Source of the DNA: Lasiosphaeris hirsuta | Taxonomy: Eukaryota; Ascomycota; Sordariomycetes; Sordariales; Lasiosphaeriaceae | Assembly (NCBI GenBank): GCA_030549175.1 | Contig: JAUKUA010000006.1 | Location: 1,116,001-1,180,000 of the forward strand | Length of the DNA stretch: 64,000 nucleotides | Reading direction: 5' to 3' | Shown here: piece by piece, positions 54,760 to 64,000 of the stretch | Layout of the letters: each line of letters starts with the position of its first letter | Numbering within the stretch: the first letter of the stretch is position 1 | Program-made: the position numbers and the translations under genes | The notes under the pieces: generated by a model | Databases searched by the model: none | What the model was told of the DNA's origin: nothing | What the model saw: the letters and a program-made list of their open reading frames with translations, nothing else

Positions 54760-56028
54760 ATGCCCGTCGAAATGATGGATATTGACGCGCGCGGCCGGTC
54801 CAGCCTCGAGTTCAAGGCCGAGGACGACTCTGGCGACACAAGGATGGGCGATGACAAGCCTACATATCGCTCTTGGAAGAAGAAGTACCGCAAGATGCGC
54901 ATAGTATTTGACCAAAAGATGCACGAAGGCGAGGAGCTTCACAAGCTCGAGCAAAAGGCTCTGGCTACCGCCCGCAGACTCGCCATCCAGAAAGAGCAAG
55001 TCTTCCACTGCCCCTCGCCTTTTGACGCACATCAATCCTAACACCGAATGTCTAGTCGACTTCTCGATCTTCTCCTCGATGTGAACAACTCCGATCAAAT
55101 CCCTCTCGACAAGCGTTTCGATTTGAGCCTAGATCCGCCATCCGATTCGGAAGCTCTCTGCCTCGACATCGACCGGCCCTCAACACCCCCGGAGAGATCC
55201 CAGCCGATCAAATCCTACAAGAGACTTGCGCGGGAGGTTCCGCATTCTACCTTTGCGTCTGCGCCCAAAAAGTTTGAGCACCTACTCGCCGACCTCGAAG
55301 CCGGCCGGGATTCTCCTGCCGATCCGTTACAAGGGCAGCCGCACCCCCCGTCCTTCCTGACTGCCGACGACATCGACAACTATATCTGGGAGATTGATAC
55401 CCGCCTCGCCGCCAACAACTCCCACAAGAACGGCACCGCGGCGGCCCCCCTCCCGACCCTTGCGCCTCTCGCCCACGCCAGCGACCACCCTTCAAACGGC
55501 GCATACGGCGCCAAAGACTCCGGCTCGCTGTCTAATAACCGTGACTTCGCGCTCCGGAACCCCACTTCTGTCTACAACTGGCTACGCAAGCACGCACCCA
55601 GAACGTTTCTGCAAGACGGTGAGGCCCACCCGGATAAGGAGAACGGCGATGAGGCCCACCCGCCCTCGGCCCGCGGCCACGGGCGGGGCAAGGGGGAGCG
55701 CGGTGCTGGCCGAGGTACAGGAGGCCCCGGCCGCGGTAAGAGGGCTAGCGCGGCGCACCATGTTCGCGACAAGACCACGGTGGCGGTGGCCGAGACCACT
55801 GAGTTTGACGATGACGCGGTCTACGAGACGCCGGGCGCGGCAGCCGGCAAGGGCAAGCGGAAACGGACCCATGACGAGGACCCGGGCTACAGGCCAAAGG
55901 GAGGCTCAAGCCGGCCGACAAAGAAGAAGCGGAAGAGCGAGGGCGGCGTCGAGAGCACGCCGACGGCACCGACTAAAAGGGCGCGTAAGAGCGGCGGAGC
56001 GGATGTTTCGCGGGGCGGCGAGGATTGA
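54760..56028 (+). CDS. iec3: INO80 complex subunit Iec3
   Basis: Two exons (54760-54995, 55056-56028) give 402 residues. The N-terminal YRSWKKKYRKMRIVFDQKM, EELHKLEQKALATARRLAIQ, then DRLLDLLLDVNNS is the Iec3 domain found in fission yeast and filamentous fungi as part of the INO80 chromatin remodeler. The intron of 60 nt starts GCAAGT and ends GTCTAG. This GC-AG splice is the only one I found that joins AIQK to DRLLDLLLD in frame. The remainder is disordered, with a Gly/Arg-rich (RGHGRGKGERGAGRG) stretch and several basic clusters (PTKKKRKSE, PTKRARKSGG) that look like nuclear-localisation signals. GGRGED-like residues end the protein. Confidence 0.9.
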
Positions 56029-57076
56029 GCTCCCATTCTGCGCAATTAGGCTGTTGTCGTTGTCAGGTGTTTTTCTACTATCAAAGCTGGGTTGTTTTTA
56101 TCGAGGCGCTAGGACGAAATGGCTAGCAACATTGAGGCAATATCAATCGAGCAGAGGCCCCCATTCTCACACGCCGGGGTCTTACATAGGTGGGGTAATC
56201 GGGGGGACGGAGGTTGGACGGGCCAAAAAGTCGGAAGGGTTCTTTTTAATCCGACATATTCTTTGCGAGCATCGCGCAGCACATGGGTCCGGGACCTTCC
56301 TCTTCCTGCGCCGGGGCGGCCGCTATCACTTAGGTATTTCGGTGTACAATAGAATGAGGAGCAGCAGAATCCACGGTTCAGAAATCATACATGTTTTCCT
56401 ATGGGTCGTGAACAGTTCGTCACTTGAAGGCGTTGCAGTTGGACTAGTATTAGATTTGGCGTGATAGATGTTTAGCATCTGGTTTCAAGTAGCAAGTGGC
56501 AGTCACTATCATCTGCCTCTATTTGATCAACTACACGTCGGAAGGTGCTGGCGTCAAAGAATCAGCGGCAGGAACAACACCGCCAACACATAAACAAATG
56601 GTTACTCGCAGTCAAAAGCTTTGCTTCATGTAGTACAAAATCCAATTTGACCAGTCAGGCAATGCCGTTCCGAGCGAATCTGTCTAGACTATGTCCATGG
56701 CGTGCGATATGTTCTTGATGGATGGTTCGAGTCCGGCTGCTCTATGTACAATGACCTGCTTCTTGAGGTGTTGTTCTAGTAGTAGGGTCTGCGGTGCAGT
56801 GAGACAGCGGCGACTATGACGGAGATGTGCGCAAAGGCATGGCAGATGCAGGGGAGGGTGAGATGCGGTGTTGCGGTGATGCAGATGCAGGGGCGAAAAG
56901 TCCATACAAAAAAAAACAACCAACCAGATGCCTCTATGCCGACTCTCGACAAGATAGGAGATCGTTCCATCTTTCTCCTTCCTCACGTCGTACACTCACT
57001 TGTTCGCCATTCCCGCGGCTGGGTGCATGTGTTGTTGGGCTTCTTGGCCAGGCATTTCTGTGAGACAGGGACCTCT
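56029..57076. other. Convergent 3' region between the Iec3 and isocitrate dehydrogenase genes
   Basis: About 1 kb with no gene supported; contains the 3' ends of both flanking genes. Confidence 0.6.
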
Positions 57077-58648
57077 TTAGAGCTTCTCCTTCAGAATCTG
57101 CTTCATCCTCCTCTCAACAGCCTCGAGGTACTCGTTGGTGGTGGCATAGTCCGAGCGGGCCGACTTGCCGCAGGCCAAGGCTAGGTCCTTGGTCATGATA
57201 CCATCAACATCGACAGTGTCGATGCAGGCCTTCTCGAGGCTCTCGGCGAAGGCAACAAGCTCGGGGGTATCGTCAAGCTTGCCACGCTGAATGAGGCCAC
57301 GGGTCCAGGCGAAGATGGAGGCAATGGGGTTCGTCGACGTCTCGTTGCCTTTCTGGTGCTCACGGTAATGGCGGGTCACAGTGCCGTGAGCGGCCTCGGA
57401 CTCGAACGTCTTGCCGTCAGGGGTGACCAGGACCGAGGTCATTAGACCCAGAGAGCCGAAGCCTTGGGCGACAATATCGGACTGGACATCACCATCGTAG
57501 TCTGTCGAGAAATGTTAGGTTTGGGGTCTTGCAACAGGGGAGTTGGCCAACTCACTCTTCAGGGCCATGATGTAGCCGCCGGAGCTCTTGATCATCTGAG
57601 CGACCATATCGTCGATCAGGCGGTGCTCGTACCAGATCTTCTTGGCCTCGAACTGGGCCTTGTACTGGGTGTCGTAGATGTCCTGGAAAATGTCCTTGAA
57701 ACGGCCATCGTACTTCTTGAGGATGGTGTTCTTGGTGCTCATGTACAGAGGTAGCTCCTTGTCGATAGCCAGCTTGAAGCTGGCATGGGCAAAGCCAGTG
57801 ATACTCTCATCGGTGTTGTACTGGGTCTGGGCAACGCCGCCGCCGTTCTTGAACTGGAAGACCTCAATCTCCTGGGGCTCACCGCCGGCAGGGGTGTAAA
57901 CCATGCTCAGCTTGCCGGGGCCGGGGACAACCAAGTCCTTCGCCCTGTACTGGTCACCGAAAGCATGGCGACCAATGATGATGGGCTTCTTCCACCCGGG
58001 CACCAGGCGAGGAATGCGGTCGATCACAATGGGCTCACGGAAGACTGTGCCTCCAAGCGCGTTACGGATGGTACCGTTGGGCGATAGCCACACTGAGGGG
58101 TTCTCAGTTAGCGCGCCGCTCGGTTATGGTTATCAAGTTGTCTGACACGTGCAGATGCATGTGGCATTGTTTTGAGATAGCTTTCGGGGCCGGCCGAACT
58201 CTGTGCGGGCTGGAGGGATATTTATAGAGAGGCACATCTACTCACTCTGCTTCAGGTTGAACTCCTTAACGCGGGCCTCGTCAGGGGTGATGGTGGCGCA
58301 CTTGACACCGACTGAGTACTTCTTGATGGCCTCGGCGGCATCAATGGTGACCTGGTCGTTGGTCTCGTCACGGTACTCGAGGCCGAGATCATAATACTTG
58401 AGGTCGATGTCGAGGTAAGGGAAGATGAACTTGTCCTTGATGTCCTTCCAGATGATGCGGGTCATCTCGTCGCCATCGAGCTCGACGACGGGGTTCTTCA
58501 CTTTGATCTTCTGGAAGGCGGTAGCCATGGCGCGGCGGACGATGTGCGAGGCGGGTGAGGCGGTAGAAGCTCTGAAGGCGGAATTGCTTGTGCAGCGGGC
58601 AGTTCGAAGGAGGGAGGTGCGTAGGGCGGAGGGGCGGAGGGGCGGCAT
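57077..58648 (-). CDS. idpA: NADP-dependent isocitrate dehydrogenase
   Basis: Three exons (complement 58246-58648, 57556-58092, 57077-57501) with introns of 153 and 54 nt give 454 residues. It converts isocitrate to 2-oxoglutarate and CO2 and makes NADPH. Family blocks include [90 protein letters not shown] and [20 protein letters not shown] (NADP-binding HGTV). Residues 1-40 ([16 protein letters not shown]...SHIVRR) are an Arg/Ser-rich mitochondrial presequence. Met41 ([13 protein letters not shown] at 58528) starts exactly where cytosolic forms start, so one gene could serve two compartments. The C-terminus KEKL is not a good PTS1. Confidence 0.96.
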
Positions 58649-60544
58649 GGTGGGAAGGGAGAGGAAGGTTTAGGGGGAGGGTTGAGGTATAGGGGGGAGG
58701 GGGGTAGGAATGATCTGGATCGATCGACTCGCGCAAACCGGTCCGGGCCGCAGAGACGCAAGGACAGAAGTCGGAAGCTACAAAAGGAGGCCGGTGATGC
58801 TAAAGCCGAGGAAGAAGCCGCTCTTGGTGGAGAGCTGCGGCAATCGAACCGGAAGACCTCAGGCAGGGAGGAAATCTCAACGATGCAAGCCCGATTACGG
58901 ATCTGTGCGGATACCTCTCCCTCCAGATGCGGGTTGTCAATTTGCGAATCGCGGGTTATGGAATGGTGGGAGCAGCGACTGGAAGAGCGGGGCGATTTGC
59001 TTTGCTTGGTTGGTGACACAGCGTACCCAGCGAACACAGCGTTGATCTTGCAAGTTGCCAGGAAGGGCCTGCTTTGTTGGTCTCTGGCGGTGGGCAGCTG
59101 GGCGACCTGGTGACGACAGTGCTCGAGCTGTCGCGTGTTGGCTGCGATGCGGGAGTTACGGGATATATGTATATGTCGCACACACCTTTCGGTCTGCCTG
59201 TCTCCCCAGCTTTCTCCTGTCACGCTGTCGTGGGGAATTCAGCGCAGGGCAGGCGGGTTGGTCTCAGTCTCTGGATGACATGCATGAGCTGCATGTCTGA
59301 GCGAAGGCGGGCATGGCTGATAAAACTCTTCCACACGTTTTGGCAAGCGGGGCGCGAGGGGCAGTTGGGGTTGGCCTGCCAGGGGTGGCACTGGGTTTGC
59401 GGCCACCCCGCATGCCGCTGTCGTTTTGCCGATGCAGACCGCTCCCGGCAACGTCCATCCTCACCCTCCCTCTTCACGCATACCCTGCCAAAGGGCGAAC
59501 GGAACCTGACCGTCAATTAGATAAATACCCGAAGCCTGAAGGCCTGTCGCTCGTCATGTCATGGCACGGCATATAAGCGCTTTCCAAATGCGTCACAGAT
59601 GTGTAGCCACGGCCCAGAATTGCTGAGACTAGCATTGCTGAGACGCTGAAATGGGGTTCCGTAGCTAGCTCCTTGTTCGAACCTCGAGCTTCCTAGTACG
59701 TAGTAGATCAATCCAACGGCACAAGCATGAACACTCCACAGCAGACACGCCGTCATATCGCTACAACAAGCACCACCCCTTTCATCCATCCTGGGGACAT
59801 TTGCCTCCACCCCACGAAAGTTCCCTCCCAATCGCTCCCAATAGACAACCAACCAAAGCCTTCAAGCCAGACCGACGGGTATCCCTCCGTTCTCTATCCC
59901 CAGTACCACCATCCCATGCTCCATATCTATACAGGTCTAACGTTGTTACAATAATAGCCTCCTTCGGCAGACATAATACAGGGCTAACAGTAGCCATGCA
60001 AGGGGGGCCTCGAAGACATCCCGATCTTCGCCCACAGCCCCCAAATAACGTTTTTTTGAAGCCAGGAGACTTCCTAAGCCTGGTCGCCGCCAAGGTTGAG
60101 CCACCGTGCCAGACAACACCGAAACCCAGACAAGGTATGCCAAAACTAAACAAGTATCCGCGGAGAATGAAAACAAAGAAACAAACAGTATTCATCCAGT
60201 CGTAAAAATGGGCAATCGGCTCGCATCATCTTAGCGGGAGAGCCGGGTCATTAAAAGAAAGAAAGATAAACAAATGAAGCAGAGGAAAAAAAAGGGCTGT
60301 TGTTGTGTTGGTGAGACCGTCCTTGACAGAAAGACAACACCGTGCCGCCGTCCCTGCGAAGTGATAATAGTCTCAACTTCACACATTCTGGGCTCTCGGC
60401 CGCAAACCGAATTGGAAATATAGGGCTGGGATAGCGCAGGGAGAGCACACGGCCAGGGGGGCGAAGTAAAACGAAGGAAATAAAGTGAGCACATCCTCGA
60501 CCCGACCACTTCTCATCGACGGGCTGCCTCGTCAAACGGAGCCC
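58649..60544. other. Intergenic between the isocitrate dehydrogenase and zinc-finger genes
   Basis: Close to 1.9 kb without a gene I can support. Left part: promoter and leader of the dehydrogenase gene. Right part: presumed 3' end of the zinc-finger gene. Confidence 0.5.
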
Positions 60545-61793
60545 TCAGCGATTAGAATGTGTCTCTCTGTACTTCTGTCGTTCAAGCTCGCAGTGGTTTC
60601 CGCATCCGGGGCAGACGTAGCCATCCCTCCTGATATCAACTCGATGGGCGAGGCATCGGTTGCACCGCCACCAGCCGCCAAAGATGGCGCGCAGCGCGCG
60701 GCCCTTCCACCACTTTGAGTCGGGCTTGACACCGCGACGTGGCAGGTCTTCCTTGTGAAATTCCCTGAGATGATCGCGGAAGTGGTCTTGACGAAAGAAG
60801 GGCTGTTTGTGGCGGAGGCATTTGCGGTAGTCACATATGTACTTGGCCTTCTTGTCGTCCGAGGTGTGCACCTGCTTGTTGTGTCGTTCCAGGTCTGCAG
60901 ACCGGCCGAAGCCCTTGTCAGGACACTTTCTGCAGACGAACTTCTCCTTTTCTGCTCCGGACCTAGCTTTTGTCAGCTTTGCGCGTCATGGTATTGTGAG
61001 CAGTCTGAACGTACAGGCCCGACCCCCCGGCCTTCTCCACAGCGGTATGTTCCTCACGCCACCGAGATTCCGCCTCCAACTCTTCCTTCAGGTCGGCGAG
61101 TGTATCCACCAGTGCACGGTAGCTTTCATCATAGCATACCGACAAGTCCTCTCGGACTTGTATCTGCAAGGCGGCCTCGAAAAGCATGGTGTGCGCCTTC
61201 TCCGACGGGTACACTCCCCTGAATATTTGATTGAGTTGTTCGAGAAGGACTTCTCTGATTCCTTCATAAAACGAAGCATCACGACCCAAGTTGGAGAGGC
61301 TCTCTTGGATAGCAATGGACGAAATAAAGAAAATAACTGGCAACTGTTGGCTGTTGACAACGCCGTCAGCTTGGTCTGCCGCATTTCTGGCCACACCTTC
61401 GATCTCCTTTTTCGAGAGTCCAATAGTGCCAGCGAAAAGACGGAGAGAGTCAAGTTCGTTGAATGTCTGGGTTTCCTGTGGACTATAACAAGGAAACTCT
61501 AGTGGGAGGCAAGGAAAGCTGTTGCCTGGTCCTTCGTTGACATCCTCGAGCTCGTAGCCTTGGCCAACAAATTCGTCGCCGTGGTGGAGGTCTGCATCGA
61601 AAACGTCGACTTGCATATCGTCTGCTTGGGAGTGGCCATCGTAAGAAACCAGGGGCCAGCTGTCGATCGTGCTTATCGTGGCACCGGAGAGGGCTCTTTC
61701 CATGGGTGGGGGACTAAAGATATCATCGGGGTAGAATGACTGTGAATAGGAGCCGAAGCCAGTTTCATTTGGATAAGGAGAGTATGGGTCCAT
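60545..61793 (-). CDS. C2H2-type zinc-finger protein, probable DNA-binding regulator
   Basis: Two exons (complement 61015-61793, 60545-60962) with a 52-nt intron (GTACGT...GCTAG) give 398 residues. The first 160 residues are acidic and aromatic (YSPYPNETGFGSYSQSFYPD), as in activation domains. A helical middle follows (LSKKEIEGVARNAADQ, EGIREVLLEQLNQIFRGVYP). Zinc-binding regions are FVCRKCPDKGFGRSADLERH with a second His in QVH, then CDYRKC...DHFRDHLREFH, and a final CNRC...CPGC ribbon-like pair. The spacing of the first two fingers (C-x2-C-x13-H-x4-H and C-x4-C-x15-H-x4-H) departs from the classic pattern, which is usual for this fungal group. The target genes are unknown. An upstream non-ATG extension is not used. 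Confidence 0.82.
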
Positions 61794-64000
61794 CGGGCTC
61801 CTTTTGGATGAGACGAGGTCCTGTGCTCTCTGAATCTCACACCGTGCTGTGTATCCGGTGTGTCGAAGCAGGGAAAAAGGGGCAAATACTACGGGCTTGC
61901 AAGAACTTGTTGCACTGCGAGCGTGGTAGTGTTGACTAAGTTGTAACACCCAGCGGGGATAGCGACCCGGGGGCTCCTCACGGAGTCGAATGGTAACCTG
62001 GACTGGCCGTGTGGTAAACAAAAGGGAGGAGGGAAAGATGGGGGGAGATGGGGTGAATATGATGGTGGACTGATTGTGACGAGTCAGGCGGTGGAACAAG
62101 GCATGTCGTTGGTTGGAAGCCGGTAGACGACTTATATCGTTCTTGAGGCCCCAAAGTGCGGCTGTTGCGGACCACTAGGTAAGTGAAGCGAAACGGCACT
62201 TTGCTGTGCTCACCGTAGGTGAGGCGGACAGGTTGTATGGGGGGTGTGTGCGAAAGATGCGCTTCACATGCGGCAATCGCAAAATGCCGCACGCGGGCAG
62301 GGCATAAGTAACTACATATAACAAGCCTGTCCACGAGAGCCGCAACACAAGGTGTGGAAACAATCGACCGAATATGCTCTTCCTCCCATAGGTCCGCACT
62401 CGCGGGCTCTGATGGGCCTAGGAGGGCTTTGCAGAGGCTCATCCCGTCTTGAGCATTCCGCATTCTCTCTGGCGGGCTGGGAGCAGCCACACCGATCACC
62501 AGTATGAGGTTAAGAATATGGGAGCATCCGCGACGGTGGACCTCTCCTGTGTTGTGTGCAGATGGCACGCGTGGTACATGGCGCATACGGTGCAGATGGG
62601 GGGTTGCGGCGACTGCCGTCTCAGCCTTCGGTGTGGAACCTCGAGCCGCGATACAAGGTGCAATATCTGGGGAGAGGAGTGCGGGACCGTGTGGTGTTCG
62701 GAGTATAACAGCAACAAGGGATATGAATGCGGAATGGTCAACCACCGCTTCCTTGGGCCATCCATTAGCACCAAAGACTGCCTAGGCAAGGCTGACCAAG
62801 AGCCAGACATGTATTCCCCGGGTTGACAGGATACCTACAACGCCGGGCCCATCTCATCGGCATGAGGGATGGACTAGAGACAAGGAGGGCGCTCAGAGCC
62901 TTGGGTGGAAGAGGAAGCAGGTGGCTCGACTTGGGCGGCTGCACAACATAGCCCAGAGACTATGAGAGAATAAGAAGACGGCGAAGCAACCGAGAAGCTT
63001 GAGCCTAGATTGGCTGCCTACCCACAGAGCACTGCGATGATCGGGCGTTGAAGAGGCTTGCTCCATTCAGATGGAGACGACCGATGGAGACGACTGACAA
63101 AACATGCTGCTTTCTTTGGTGTGAAACGGCTGTTCGCCGTACTGTCGATCGGCGCGCTTGGCGCAGAACAGCAGGGAGATGGCAATGCCACTAGCACATG
63201 CAATTGGCGGTGGGTGAATCAGGAAATGCAACGGAATGCATAGGAACCTCAATGATGGACGAAGGCAAGGAAGGACTAGAAGGCTGCCGTCGCCTGTTGC
63301 GGGAACTTCCACGAGAGAGACCCTGGCACCCTGGCATCCTGGGAAAGATGCGGCTGAGCAACGCCAGACATGACCAAACAGAAGGTGGAGCAAGCGTGGC
63401 TGCAGCGATCCGCAGGGTGCCGCATCACCCCCGATAACAATTTTCGGTGAGGAAGCAGCTTCCATGCAGACAGACCTCCCCATCCAGCCCGTGCTTTCTA
63501 ACCCACAATTTGGGGACGTACGAACACGCCAGGCTGCAACGGCCCCCACGGCAATACGTCTTGTCGGTGTAATACGGCGAACACAGAAGCTTCTGAAGAA
63601 GCCGAGACCGCTTCGGGGACTCGGTGGTGTGTTGGGTGTGGGTAGGTATCGCAGCTGCAAATGTAATCGGCCTTCATCGTCACGGGGCGTCTCCGGTTTG
63701 CCCTGGCGCCCTAGTGGTTCGCCCAAATGTGCTTGATTGCTCATAGCTCGATGGCTTCCATGCAGACGCCGTTGCCTTCTTTCCATGGGAGAAGACGGCC
63801 GGTTGCCTTTTCAATGAAGATGTGGGTGAGGCGCCAATCAGATGCCATCTTCCTGGCTGGCGGTGCTTTTCCTGACAAAAAGTAGGGCTGCCGCAGCTAG
63901 CGGTTCTTGATTCGACACCGCCGGTCTGCTGGCTCGATCTGCCGCCTCGATTCTCTCATTCCCCCATTCCCCCACCTTCAAGGCAAACTGATGGCGTCGC
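61794..64000. other. Gene-poor right end of the window
   Basis: About 2.2 kb upstream of the zinc-finger gene with no gene supported; the frames seen lack ATG context or domains. A 5' exon of a gene beyond the window cannot be excluded near 63900. Confidence 0.45.

Noticed and set aside
56721..56740. GGTTCGAGTCC resembling a tRNA B box
   Set aside because: No A box or cloverleaf could be built around it.
63067..63786. Minus-strand 239-codon frame at the right end
   Set aside because: No domain, composition typical of GC-rich non-coding sequence, and no splice context.
1..64000. A biosynthetic gene cluster, CRISPR array or bacterial-type operon
   Set aside because: No backbone enzyme, no regularly spaced repeat-spacer array and no co-directional overlapping genes; the genes are ordinary spliced fungal genes.

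Overview
This window looks like nuclear DNA of a filamentous ascomycete (Pezizomycotina), most likely a sordariomycete close to Chaetomium/Thielavia-type fungi. The reasons are the many short introns (about 46-180 nt) with GTRNGT donors and CTAAC-type branch sites, the moderately GC-rich exons, the long gene-poor spacers, a secreted GH7 cellulase, a GtaA-type glutaminase and several fungus-only protein families. All gene models were assembled by hand from splice sites and reading frame. Each spliced CDS given below is a multiple of three and joins conserved protein blocks.

Layout. 0-9 kb: a GH7 cellobiohydrolase without a cellulose-binding module (minus), a small single-domain cupin (plus), then an accessory-looking pair on the minus strand, an HNH-nuclease-like protein and a fungal protein with a WPTLIIEAG-type core. 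9.7-25 kb is housekeeping: eIF3i, an ISWI chromatin remodeler, a C16orf72/TAPR1-like protein, a voltage-gated proton channel (Hv1 type), a GPI-anchored Cys-rich wall protein, a small disordered protein and an RNF10/Mag2-type RING ligase. 25.5-40.5 kb: a CBM48 protein with a 47-residue tandem repeat and an unusually long intron, a ferric-reductase-like flavocytochrome, a 4.2-kb gene-poor stretch, a coiled-coil protein with two C-terminal membrane helices, and an RTA1-family seven-helix protein. 42-50.5 kb: a Tgl2-like mitochondrial lipase, a 4.7-kb repeat-bearing desert that contains an 822-bp element with long terminal inverted repeats, and a secreted glutaminase. 51.8-61.8 kb: endosulfine (Igo1 type), MYG1, the INO80 subunit Iec3 (spliced through a GC-AG intron), NADP-isocitrate dehydrogenase and a C2H2 zinc-finger protein. 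The last 2.2 kb shows no gene.

Genes do not form operons or an obvious biosynthetic cluster; neighbours are mostly independent. Two chromatin factors (ISWI, Iec3) and two nutrient-signalling proteins (endosulfine, and a CBM48 protein of the AMPK-beta/Crp1-Mdg1 kind) are present but not adjacent. No CRISPR array, rRNA or convincing tRNA was seen. The least expected items are the fungal Hv1 channel, the inverted-repeat element at 45.4-46.2 kb, the 831-nt intron inside the CBM48 domain, the GC-AG intron, and the frame break near the end of the HNH gene.
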